Both the position numbers and the translations under genes were made by a program. From Fragilaria crotonensis (Eukaryota > Bacillariophyta > Fragilariophyceae > Fragilariales > Fragilariaceae): DNA of 56,894 nucleotides. The stretch covers positions 1 through 56,894 of the forward strand of contig JAKSYS010000396.1 of NCBI GenBank assembly GCA_022925895.1, written 5' to 3'. Under the pieces are notes generated by a model. That model did no database searches and had not been told where the DNA came from. It was given only the letters and a program-made list of their open reading frames with translations. Positions 41,816 through 52,208 of the stretch are shown here, piece after piece; positions within the stretch are counted from its first letter, which is position 1; each line of letters opens with the position of its first letter.

Positions 41816-43267
41816 ATGGCTGAAGCTCCTATTGCCCTAGTTGGTATGAACCATGTCCTTAATGTCATCGGTTTCGATGACATCAATGATAGGGACAATA
41901 TTATGGTGGCGGGACTTGCGCAGTTTGAGGATTTTCGTTACCTAGTCGAGAAGGATATTCGTGAAATGGCGGAGGAATTCGGGAAGCGTACACAGGCGAC
42001 TGGTAGGGTTGTTTTTGGGCTTGGAAGAACTAAAAAGTTAATTGGCGTGATGCATTGGGTTCAGGACTGTTACAGAGCGAGTGATATTCCTAACCATGAG
42101 CACTTTGATGAGGAGGCACTATTTGAAGCGTTAAGTATGGCACAGATCCGAAAATCCGACATGGAGTTGGTTGCCACAAACTCAAAGGCAGCGGACCCGG
42201 GGAAGTTCAAGGATGAGCGTAAGTGGCCCGAATGGGAGAAAGCGTTTACTAACTACTTATCGGTCATTCCAGGAGTCAGTGGTATTCCTCTCTCATACGT
42301 CGTGAGGGAGCAAGATGAGCCTACCCCCGGGATGGAGTACTCTACTTTCAATGAGCGAATGGTGCACCGCGCACCGTTGACAGGTCAGTATTTTATAGCT
42401 GATGCCAGGAGGGTTCATAATCTACTGGTCGGGTTCCTTCAGGGAGAAAACACAGAGAATTGGATTCGTAATATCGCAAAGTATCAAGATGGGCGTCGTG
42501 ACATGTTCGCGTTGCGACGTCATTATGCTGGTGAAGGAAATTCGACGCGACGTATCGCAGATGCCAAGCGGATTCAAAACTCCCTCCATTACAAGACAGA
42601 GCGAGCGTTGCCATTCAACAAGTTCCTAGACTCTCTACAGCGTATGTTCACGATATTCGAGGAGGAGAATGAACCACTAACGGAGCGCGCAAAGGTGGAC
42701 GAACTATTGACTAAGGTGCAGAACACATCGTTGGCGGCCGCGGTAGCTCAGTTGAGGTATCAATTGAATACTGAAGGCATTTCTTTTACCGTTGCTGCTA
42801 ACCACTTAAACTCCGAGATTTCGCAGACGTCTGACTATCAGCTGGCAAGAAAGATAAGCGCTTATGGTACTGGCGGTCGTGGCACTGGTCGCGGCGGTCG
42901 GTCTAGCGGACGTGGCGGTCGACATGCCGGTCGCGGACGAGGCGGCCGCAGTGGACGAGGCACTACTAATGAAAAGGCATCGAATACAGGGTACTATTCT
43001 GCGGCGGAATGGGAGAAACTGTCGTACGAAGAACGCGACAAAATCCGCAAGGAGCGTGACAAGAAAGGAGAGCAGGGTGGTACTAAGCGACACATTTCTG
43101 AGTTAACCACCAAACAATTGACCACAGCAATCATCAGCTCCATTCAAAAGGCGGTTATGGCAGATGACTCAAAGGAGGACGATACGGCGTCAAAGAAAAC
43201 CAACAACCAAGCCGGTAATTCCTTTGGCGGGAAGGAAAGCGTGAAACGTACGAAGACTAGCGAATGA
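41816..43267 (+). CDS. C4: gag (483 aa)
   Basis: This intact gag starts MAEAPIALVGMNHVLNVIGF. The N-terminal domain resembles that of the other gags here, and the capsid-like middle includes FKDERKWPEWEKAFTNYLSV and PLTERAKVDELLTKVQNTSL. Residues about 350-385 form an arginine/glycine-rich RGG/GRG stretch (GRGGRSSGRGGRHAGRGRGG), which probably binds RNA in place of a zinc knuckle. The C-terminal tail, YSAAEWEKLSYEERDKIRKE, is shared with C2 and C3 (Y-S-x-x-E-W). It ends K-T-S-E-UGA-CUA, and pol continues in the same frame. Confidence 0.88.
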   Translation: MAEAPIALVGMNHVLNVIGFDDINDRDNIMVAGLAQFEDFRYLVEKDIREMAEEFGKRTQATGRVVFGLGRTKKLIGVMHWVQDCYRASDIPNHEHFDEEALFEALSMAQIRKSDMELVATNSKAADPGKFKDERKWPEWEKAFTNYLSVIPGVSGIPLSYVVREQDEPTPGMEYSTFNERMVHRAPLTGQYFIADARRVHNLLVGFLQGENTENWIRNIAKYQDGRRDMFALRRHYAGEGNSTRRIADAKRIQNSLHYKTERALPFNKFLDSLQRMFTIFEEENEPLTERAKVDELLTKVQNTSLAAAVAQLRYQLNTEGISFTVAANHLNSEISQTSDYQLARKISAYGTGGRGTGRGGRSSGRGGRHAGRGRGGRSGRGTTNEKASNTGYYSAAEWEKLSYEERDKIRKERDKKGEQGGTKRHISELTTKQLTTAIISSIQKAVMADDSKEDDTASKKTNNQAGNSFGGKESVKRTKTSE

Positions 43268-43270
43268 CTA
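43265..43270 (+). promoter_or_regulatory. C4: leaky gag stop, UGA-CUA context
   Basis: UGA followed by CUA is the best-characterised readthrough context in eukaryotes, used by alphaviruses and some cellular genes. The downstream frame (L-Q-A-T-P-R-T-V-A-A-Y) runs to the protease without an ATG, so readthrough is the simplest way to make pol here. This is inference from sequence and context. Confidence 0.7.
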
Positions 43271-44782
43271 CAGGCCACTCCTCGGACGGTGGCAGCGTAT
43301 CAATCTACTCAGCGACGAACGGCGACAAACAAATTTGCGAACATCTCATCGTACTCATCTAACATCTCTACCATCACAGCGCGGAATGAACTTGATTCTC
43401 ATGCAGACACATGCGCTCTTGGTTCTAATTTCGTACCTTTGCATTACACCGGTCGCGTATGCGACGTCTCACCTTACAACTCTAACACTTACCATCCTGA
43501 ACGTGACGTACCCATTGTGACTGGAGCGACGGCGTACACGGACCAAGCGACAGGTCAGGTGTATATCCTGGTTATTAACGAAGGCTTATGGTTCGGCGCG
43601 AAGCTCACGAACTCGTTAATTAACCCCAACCAGTTACGATATGCGGGCGTTGCAGTGCAAGATAACCCTTTCCATCCTACAGACCAAATGGCGATTACAC
43701 ACGACGATGCCATTTTCCCTCTGCAATCCATGGGGACTACCATATTCTTTGACACGTCCACCCCAACCCAATATGAACTCGATCACTCACCACATATTAT
43801 CCTTACCCTTGACACCGAATGGAATCCACACACCGTACAGCTCGCAGCTGTGCAGTCTGTGGAGGCGGAAGATATGTTCGGTGGTACAGAGCCTGGTTTG
43901 CAACAAATATCCTCGGTATATTGTTTCGAAGAGATGGCGGAAAGTCTGCGAATGGCGCGGCAGATTTGCATGGTTGACGTTGAAGCGCGTAAAACATTTA
44001 TATCTAAAGAGCGACATGCAGCGGTTACGAGCGAAAATCTAAGCGAGAGGTGGAATATCGGATTGAACCAAGCGAAGCAAACGTTAAAAGTTACGACGCA
44101 ACGAGGCGTCAGATCCGCGATATTACCTGTGAGCCGAAGGTATCGGACTGACAGGATGTATCACCAAAAGAAATTGCGGAATCAGAAATTTTACACTGAC
44201 ACTTTGTTCGGACGATGCAAATCCATATCTAACAACACGTGTGCACAAATATTTGCGAACGAATCTTATTTTGTGAAAGCTTACCCAATGGAACGAAAGT
44301 CAAAGGCCGGACAGGCGCTTCGACAATTTATTCGCGACTTCGGAGTACCAGAACAACTCACCTCCGACGGCGCCAGCGAGCAGACTGGACCTAAAACAGA
44401 ATTCATGCAAAATGTGAGGAAGTATGAGATCGAGCACCACGTCAGCGAACCGCACCGACCACAGCAGAATAGAGCGGAATCGGTGATACGGGAAGTTAAA
44501 AGGCGATGGTTCCGGCAAATGACAAAGAAGCGAGTGCCCAAGAGACTCTGGGACTACGGTATAGTATGGATATGTGAGGTCATGTCACTTACAGCAAATT
44601 CAAACTTTGCATTGGAAGGGCGAACACCTTTGGAACAACTGACCGGCGAGACGCCTGACATCTCAGAGTACCTTGATTTCAGCTTCTACGATTGGGTGTG
44701 GTATAAGGACAATGCCGGCGTTGGTGACAACATGTTCGGGAGATGGCTTGGGGTCTCCCATCGTGTTGGCAATCTGATGTCG
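43268..44782 (+). pseudogene. C4: protease and integrase
   Basis: The frame is open directly after the gag UGA. Protease-like LDSHADTCALGSNFVPL (about 43388-43440) is followed by the conserved INEGLWFGAKLTNSLINPNQ. The integrase has LSERWNIGLNQAKQTLKVTT where an HHCC finger would be. Its acidic sites are FYTDTLFGR, TSDGASEQ and NRAESVIRE, then GETPDISEYLDFSFYDWVWY and GRWLGVSHRVGNL. The frame ends at a TGA created by a missing G (TACTGATACTT) near 44783; the alternative frame continues W-I-L-T-T-N-G-R-V-I-S. Confidence 0.92.
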
Positions 44783-45800
44783 TACTGATACTTACAACTA
44801 ACGGTAGAGTTATCTCTCGAACCACAGTACAGCGAGTGACGAATCTCGAATCAACCACAACGGAGGTCAAGCAGCGGATTCAAGAATTTGACGAACGGAT
44901 AGCGGAATTACTTAAGGACGATAATCACATCATCCGAGAAGGTAATGAACGACAATTGCAGGACTGGGACGATTACACAGAAGATATTGATGACGGTGAC
45001 TTTGCACAAACGTTTGGCGAAATTATATCGGACGCGCAGATATCAGAAGCGGATGAAGATTTTACACCTGACACCTTCGATGATCCATACTTGAATAAAG
45101 AAATAGCGTTAGCGAGCGGGGCGAACGAGGTGCAATTCGGTAAAGTGACTAAACGACTTCGTGATGCCGAAGGGCGTCCGATTGGGACCGCTAACGAGAA
45201 CCCATTGTTGGATACGAGAGAATATGCGGTCGAGTTTCGTGACGGCCACTCGGAATCTGTATCCGCGAATCTTATTGCACAAAACTTGTACTCACAACTT
45301 GACGAAGAAGGTAAGCGTCATATCTTGCTCGCAGACATTGTTGACCACAGACGAGACGAGCGAGCGGTTGACAAACGGGATGCGTTTGTTACTATGAGAA
45401 ACGGAGTCAAACGACGACGTGAGACGACGCAGGGATGGCAGTTACTATGTGAATGGAAAGACGGTAGCTCCAACTGGGTCGCACTTAAGGATGCTCGTCA
45501 GTCGTATCCGGTACTAGTTGCCGAATATGCGATTGCGAATCGAATCGAGGAGGAGCCAGCTTTCGCATGGTGGGTATCTGACGTCATCAAGAAGCGAGAC
45601 AGAATCATTGCGAAGGTGAAGTCCAAGTATTGGCAGCGAACGCATAAGTATGGTATAAGAATCCCGAAAACGGTACAGGAAGCGTTGGCGATTGACAAGG
45701 AAAATGGCAACACGTTGTGGTGGGATGCTATATGTAAGGAGATGCGAAACGTTCGACCTGCGTTTGAGAAGTGGGAGAAGAAAGAGGGCGAACTCCACCT
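44783..45800 (+). pseudogene. C4: post-integrase linker, chromodomain-like module, RT start
   Basis: This is the second pol frame. LTTNGRVISRTTVQRVTNLE completes the integrase C-terminus. An acidic linker (DWDDYTEDIDDGDF) leads to YAVEFRDGHSESVSANLIAQ and a chromodomain-like WQLLCEWKDGSSNWVALKDA with PVLVAEYAIANRIEEEPAFA. RT begins at YGIRIPKTVQEALAIDKENG. A 1-base loss near 45795, in a C run (AACTCCACC), shifts the frame into the RT core. The open frame past this point, to 45915, is out of register. Confidence 0.88.
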
Positions 45801-46565
45801 GCGTATCAGAAAATTAAGTGCCACTTCATATTTGACATCAAGATGGGCGAGAATTTCCGACGGAAAGCGCGACTGGTGGCGAATGGGAACGAGACGGAAA
45901 CTCCTGCATCGCTGACTTATTCATCCGTGGTTTCGAGAGACTCGGTAAGAATTGCTTTGCTATTGGCATCGCTCAATGAACTTGATGTGCTGGCTTGTGA
46001 TATACAGAATGCGTACTTGACGGCGGATTGTCGTGAGAAAATTTATATCATTGCCGGACCAGAATTTGGATCCGAAGAAGGTAGTATCATGGTTATTCGA
46101 AAGGCTTTGTACGGTTTGAAGTCCAGTGGGGCTGCATTCCGGGCTCATCTTGCGGAGACGTTGTACGATTTGAGTTATTTGCCTTCGAAAGCAGATCCGG
46201 ACGTATGGATACGACCAGCGATTAAGGGAAATGGATTTGAATATTATGAAATGACGTTGGTTTACGTTGATGATATTATGTGTATCTCTCACGATCCAAA
46301 GGCGACTATGATGGGAATTCAAGCAACATTCAAACTGAAGGATGACAAAATCGAGAAGCCTGAGAACTACCTGGGAGCGCAGATCATGCAGAAGATAATT
46401 GACGGTCAGGAGTGTTGGGCGATGACTTCGGAGCAATATGTTAAGGCGGCAATCGCGAACGTTGAAGCGACCTTGAACGAAAGAGGTCAGCGTTTACCAT
46501 CCAAGGCCACGACACCGATGCAATCAAATTATCGACCGGAGCTAGACACATCAGCCGAGCTTGTT
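45795..46565 (+). pseudogene. C4: reverse transcriptase core
   Basis: The third pol frame carries CHFIFDIKMGENFRRKARLV, SLTYSSVVSRDSVRIALLLA, DVLACDIQNAYLTADCREKI (motif A), ALYGLKSSGAAFRAH (motif B) and TLVYVDDIMCISHDP (motif C, about 46257-46300), then YLGAQIMQKIIDGQECWAMT. All RT catalytic residues are present. It breaks near 46562, where one base separates it from the RNase H frame. Confidence 0.92.
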
Positions 46566-47331
46566 GGAAGGCATGCGCTACTATCAGGAACTGATTGGGG
46601 TCTTGAGATGGGCGATTGAGCTTGGCAGGATTGACATTGCTATGGAGGTATCGATGCTTTCTCACCTTGCGTTACCCAGAGAAGGACACCTGCAACAGGT
46701 GTACCATGTATTTGTTCTTGAAAATAAACCAAGGCGAACGATCGCCTTTGATCCGCAGCACCCGAACATTGATGAATCCAGATTTATTAAGTGCGACTGG
46801 CACGACTTCTATCGTGGAGCGAAGGAGCCCATTCCAGGGGACGCACCGGAGCCACGTGGAAATATTGTGTCGACTCACTGCTTTGTTGATGCTGATCATG
46901 CAGGTAATCGTGTGACTCGTCGATCTCAATCTGGTATCTTACTTTTTGTCAACAGGGCACCCGTCACATGGTACAGTAAGAGACAGAACACGGTGGAGAC
47001 CTCAACGTTTGGCAGCGAGTTTGTGGCGATGAGGATCGCAGTTGAATTAATAGAGGCGTTGCGATACAAGTTGCGTATGTTTGGAGTGCCGATTGAAGGT
47101 CCTACGAATGTATTTTGTGACAACGAGGCTGTGACCAAGAATGCAATATTTCCCGAATCTACGTTAAAGAAGAAACACAATGCGATTGCGTATCATCGGA
47201 CAAGAGAAGCAGTGGCGGCGGGGACGATAAGGGTTACGAAAGAAGACGGGAAGACAAATTTGGCTGACGTGTTAACGAAGCCCCTCCCGCAAGCGGTTAA
47301 GGATTTCCTATGCGATCGATTCATGTATTGA
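46561..47331 (+). pseudogene. C4: RT C-terminus and RNase H
   Basis: The last pol frame reads MRYYQELIGVLRWAIELGRI, then RNase H with CFVDADHAGNRVTRRSQSGI, KRQNTVETSTFGSEFVAMRI, VFCDNEAVTKNAIFPESTLK and TNLADVLTKPLPQ. It ends F-M-Y-stop rather than the I-L-W-stop of its relatives. A 120-bp tail precedes the PPT. Confidence 0.92.
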
Positions 47332-47451
47332 GAAAGCCTAGGTTCATCAGACATCATGGGGTGTTTGGTTACCTCCTGGACATGCAAAGACATGTGGCTT
47401 AAATTTACCAGGTCGATTTGTGGCGAATAATATCACGGTACCCTTGATACT

Positions 47452-47685
47452 GTTCGAGGGGACTGAATAAATACTGTGGTACTGTGTACTGATGTACGGT
47501 TGCGTTGTGTGTGGTTTCATTGACCGTTACACATGCACTGTGCTAGTGTTAGCGGTAGAGTGTTTGCGTGAGCGTATGAACTTACTTATCTTAAGATCTT
47601 ATCTTCTTTATCCTTTTACTCTCTTGTTACTACTCTAGTAAGTCTATTGCGAGCGTAGCGTTAGTGAGGCGGCTAGATTTACACA
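47452..47685 (+). repeat. C4: polypurine tract and 3' LTR
   Basis: TTCGAGGGGAC (to 47463) directly precedes the LTR at 47464-47685. The LTR equals the 5' copy except for one A/G difference. The duplicated GTAA follows. Confidence 0.93.
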
Positions 47686-47990
47686 GTAAAGCTGAGCTAA
47701 ATCCTTCGACGGTCGTGCTTATCCGGGTGTCCGAATAACTCGAACTCATGATAGAATTCATTCAGTCCCCTCGGGCTAGGCGTCACAGACAACTAGTCCG
47801 ACCCATATTTATCATGCAGAGGCCGGCCACCATTGGCTAGTTTTGGTGGTTCCACGTGTCGTCACGCGTACGTCCACCCATTCGCTTACATAAAGCTGGG
47901 GTTAGTGGTTCCACGTACGTCGTGTACTCCACTCGCATCATGTCACACCTGGACATTTTGCACGCCAGTATCATGTCCGTTTTGGACACT

Positions 47991-49560
47991 TTACCACAGA
48001 ACGCGAGAACACAACTCTCTTAGTCGCGGTCCCGGAAGACACTTAGTCAGAACATCTGCCAAGTTGGTTTCTCCGTCTTCCTTCGCAATCCTCACAATAC
48101 CAGCAGCTTGCGCTTTGCACGCGGTGATACGCGATTGCATTATGCTTCTTTTTCAAAGTCGACTCGGGCTTGGTTGAGTTCTTCACAACCGATTCATTAT
48201 CACAAAAGACATTCGTGGGTCCATCCACTTGACGCCCATCATGCGCAGCTTGTAACGCAACCCTTCAACCATTTCGACTGCAATCTTTGCAGCGATAAAC
48301 TCAGATCCAAAGGTAGAAGCCTCAACAGTGTTCTGTCGCTTCGAATACCAAAGGATTGGTGCTCGATTCACAAAAATCAAGACTCCAGTATGTGAGCGGC
48401 GAGTGACGCGACAACCAGCGTGGTCAGCGTCGACAAAACAACTCATCGATACCGATTGTCCCGGACTTCGGGCGCATCCGGCGGTAAAGCTTCACACGCG
48501 CCAGGATAGTACTCGCTCCAATCACATTTTTGAAAGCGACTCTCATCAAACACTGGTTCCGTATCGTCGAAGACCATGCTTGACCTGTTGTACCGTTTCA
48601 AGTATGCAAAGATATGGAAAGCCTGATCAAGATGTCCCCGCCTTGGAGAAGCCAGGAAACGCGACAACATTGCAACGTCTACCAGAATGTCAATCCGACC
48701 AAGTTCGCAAATCCAACGCAATACTCCAATCAAACCCTGGAAGTAGTTTGCACGCTTTGCATCCAACTCCGGAGTAGTGTCAATTTCAGGTCGGTAACCT
48801 TGACTCATGGGTGTCGACACTTTCGTGCTCAGACGTTCACCAATCTCCTCAAGCTCGCGTTCAACTTCGGTCACAGCCCGTTTCACATAAAGATCAGACA
48901 ACATTGCCCACCTTACCTTTGTTGGGTTCTCTGCACCATCAATTGTCCACTTCTTGACTTCAGCGCCCAAGTAAGCGTCAGGTTCCTTTACACTCCCTTT
49001 CTTCAAGGTATACTTGGAAGCGAGATAGTCCATCACAACTTGTGGCTCATGTGAGATGCAAAGAATGTCATCCACATAGCAAAGGACATACTCCCAGTAC
49101 TTGTCCCCATTCGGCTTCACCTTAGGTCTCATCCACACGTCAGGATCACCTTTGCAGCTGACAAAGCCTCCTTCGCGTAACGTGGATGCCATGTGGTCTC
49201 GCCATCGAGCACCACTTGACTTAAGACCATAGAGCGCCCGGACAATAAGAACTGGTCGGCCAACTTTGTCCGCTCCAAATTCCAACCCTGCGATTGTGTA
49301 GACCTTCTCCTTCGTAGGAGCGTTCAGGTATGCCCCTTGCACATCGGCAGAAAGGACATCCAAGTCATTCAGCGCTGCCAACGTGAAAGCAATCCTTATG
49401 CTGTCGCGCGAAACAACACTTGAATATGTTGACTCTTTCGGCGGATCAGTTTGATGCCCTCCGGCAACTAAACGCGCCTTCTCGTCAAATCCATTTTGAC
49501 ATCAAAGATCATGTGGCAGTCAATCTTTTGTAGAACTTGGGCGCTTCGTCGCCGTCAATG
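47991..49560 (-). pseudogene. C5: reverse transcriptase and RNase H
   Basis: Collinear with C3 RT-RNase H but in several frames. The segment 48443-49381 holds LDVLSADVQGAYLNAPTKEK (motif A), ALYGLKSSGARWRDH and YVLCYVDDILCISHEP (about 49060-49090). RNase H is at 48183-48446 (FVDADHAGCRVTRRSHTGVL, NTVEASTFGSEFIAAKIAVE) and 48043-48228 (VFCDNESVVKNSTKPESTLK), ending L-W-stop at 47991. Breaks lie near 48110, 48225, 48450 and 49480. Confidence 0.9.
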
Positions 49561-52208
49561 AACTCGAATGCCGGCATAACATTCTTCATTTCCTGCTCCA
49601 TCGCCTTTCTCCAAAGTCGGTCCCCGTTCGTTCATCGATCTTAAGGGCCTCCGCCACCGTCTTCGGCAGTTCAATTCCGAACTTATGCGTCTTAGCCCAG
49701 TATCTGGCCTTGACCTTCTTTATGATTCGATCCCGTTTGCGCAGAGCCTTGCGTACCCACCAAGCAAATGCCGGTTCTTCAGCAATCTTGTTGGCGACAG
49801 CATACCCGCAACCTCCACCGGGTTTGACTCCTCAATTCTGACAATGGAACCCAGGTCGTTGAACCATCGCGCCACTCGACTTGCAAATCCCAGCCTCGCG
49901 TAGTGATTCGCGGATGCCTCTTACCATATCGGTCTTCCACGAAGCCATCATCCTTTGAAATAGCGTGGCCATTAGTCCGATGGTCGACAATCTCACTCAA
50001 CACAGAATAGCTTCGTCCCTCGTCATCAACCTGGGACAGCATGTTCTCCGCGATCAGGTTAGCCGCAATTGCTTCTGTCGAACCGTCAGGGAATTCCACC
50101 TCGTATAAGCGAGTATCCAACAACGGGTTTGCGTGACGCTTGCCAATCGGCCGACCATCATGGTCGCGCTTCCTCCCAACGACGGTTGCCTTCTTGGCTT
50201 CACCGCCCTGGGGAAGGAGCACCTGAGCAGTCAAATATTCATCATAAGATTCAGGGGTGTGGTCATCGGTTCCCTCATCAGGACTTGGCGTGTCCCCTGG
50301 ATCGTTACGACCTTCGTCTTCATCGTCAAAGACGTCATCTGAGATTTCCGGCATGGAACCTCTCAGTTCTGGGTCGATGTCCTCCTCCTTGAGATCATCC
50401 CCAATTTTGGAGCGGATGCCCTCATCCAACTCCACGAGCCGAGTCTTTATGTCAGGATTAGCAAAGTCATCTTCGCTCAGTCCCCAGACAGACTTGCGGA
50501 CAATAATCTTCCCAGTCTTAGTCAGAAGGTAAAATGCCATCAGGTCTGTTGAGACTTCGGCAACTCCAAGCCACCGTCCAAGCAACTTCTGCACATGTGG
50601 GAAGGTACCAACTACCAACTGGATCCCAATACAAGACTGGCTCATACCAATCAAACTGGGCATACTGGGAGATGTCTGGTGTAGATCCCAACACGTCTTT
50701 GTCGGGAACTCTTCCCTGGAGTTGCGGCATATCAAGTGCCGTCAATCGTCGAATCGCCGCCACCCACTTACCGCAGAAACACCAAAGGCGTCTCGGTGCC
50801 TTCGAACGACGTAAGGTTCTCCGGATCCCAACCTTCAGCTCTCGAATCGTTGACTCCGCCAGGTTCGACCATGGACTGTAAGGAACTGTTTGCTCTTGCC
50901 GAATTCGAAATTGGCGACAGATCTTCCCAAACTCCCCGTGGACTTCCTCTGGTGCATTGTCAGTCACAATCGTCTGGGGTATTCCAACCTCTTGGATAAA
51001 GGGCATCAGAGCATTTGGTCCGCCATGCTCTTGCTCTTCATGGGATAGAAGTGATTGCTCCTCGACCATTCGTAAACACTTGCGCCGTCAAGTGTCCCTG
51101 ATCGATTGCGTCTTCGAGAACATAGTATCCGAGTACCACTTACCGCTCAAGTTGGGGAACGCAAGGTGATCGAGTTTCTGACGCACTTTCCTTTCGCCTT
51201 TTGCCAAAACATTCCTGATTCCGGATTGCGTTGTCACTTTCAATGTCCTCTTAGCAGTGTCAAGGCCAACTCCCCACCTCCGAGAAAGGATCTCAGGTGT
51301 TATGACTGATCGTTTGTCGCTCGTAGAAAGGGCAAACTTTCGGCTTTCGTCGTCCATCGGATAAACGTCATTGTCGTTGCGACCGGACAAGCCATCTCCA
51401 ACAGTGTCATCTGCTGCGACATTGACTGCAGCCACCAAGCGATCCGCCAGAGAGCCATCCTCCTGACCGATGGTGATGCATTGCACGCAAAGATTGCACC
51501 GCAGAAACCAACCTGAAGCATTCCGCGCATGATCAGTTGCCAACAACTTTTCAGCAACGCACACGCTGGAAACATATGTCTCCTCCTTTTTGGCAAACTG
51601 GTCAGAAGAGGGATCCCACCGCATCGGGGATGTCAATTCCACGTGAGGATATTGCTCGTATTCCGCCCACGTTGGCTTACGACTCACAAACCCAGAAGAG
51701 ATACCGTCAAGGGATAAAGGAATACGCAACTTTGCGGTTGGGTGAAAAATAGAATGCGAAGACTTGGGGTCAAACTGTCATGGAACATCCTCAACAATGA
51801 CACCATTCGCGCGTAATTGATTTGGGTTCAGCAGAGTGACATCTACTCGGTCCCCAAAATACAGAGCCTCATTGACAATGAGGATGTATGGTTGTCCATT
51901 CTGAGGATGGATCCACATAGTCGCAACCGTGGCGATGGAAACATCCTGTATGGGTCTATATTCACCACTGTAAGGGTGAACAGTGACCTGACGACCTTCG
52001 TCAGAGAGAAGCAGAGTGTTGCGACCTGCAACACAAGTATCCGCATGAGAATCTAGTTCAGTCCTCATGTCATCGTCATCGTTGCCGCATGGCTTGGACG
52101 AGACACCAAAGACATGTTTCACAAAACGGGAAGAGCAAAAGGCCCGGCCTCTTGAACATAAGATTCACCTAACTTTAGGTCTGTCTTAACAAGAGCCGGT
52201 TCGGATCG
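49561..52208 (-). pseudogene. C5: protease, integrase and chromodomain-like module
   Basis: Order on the minus strand: protease-like LDSHADTCVAGRNTLL (about 52025-52060), then INEALYFGDRVDVTLLNPNQ-type sequence (51778-52122). A frame at 51088-51729 carries LSRRWGVGLDTAKRTLKVTT and WYSDTMFSK. The frame 50518-51069 carries TDNAPEEVHG and NLAESTIRE. The frame 49779-50735 carries GRWLGVAEVSTDLMAFYLLT, YEVEFPDGSTEAIAANLIAE and WDLQVEWRDGSTTWVPLSEL. RT starts near 49690. At least five frame breaks separate the segments. The codons after the gag UGA (R-S-E-P-A-L-V-K-T-D) match C3. Confidence 0.88.

Larger units (their letters stand above)
41299..47685 (+). mobile_element. C4: copia-like retrotransposon inside the C5 LTR
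   Basis: Two 222-bp LTRs (TGAATAAATACTG...GATTTACACA) differ by one visible base (AGCGATAG against AGCGGTAG). The 4-bp duplication is GTAA (41295-41298 and 47686-47689). The element is 6387 bp with PBS, intact gag, and pol in four frames because of single-base changes. Near-identical LTRs mark a recent insertion. Confidence 0.94.
41122..47764 (-). repeat. C5: 3' LTR, split by C4
   Basis: The LTR comprises 41122-41298 and 47690-47764, 252 bp when joined, against 255 bp in C3. Homology to the C3 LTR is visible throughout (CATCGCAAG(T/A)GCGGC, AAAAAGAGTGAG, GTGTCCGAATA, AGAATTCATTCA). It is followed by GTCCCCTCGGG, the minus-strand PPT. Confidence 0.87.
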
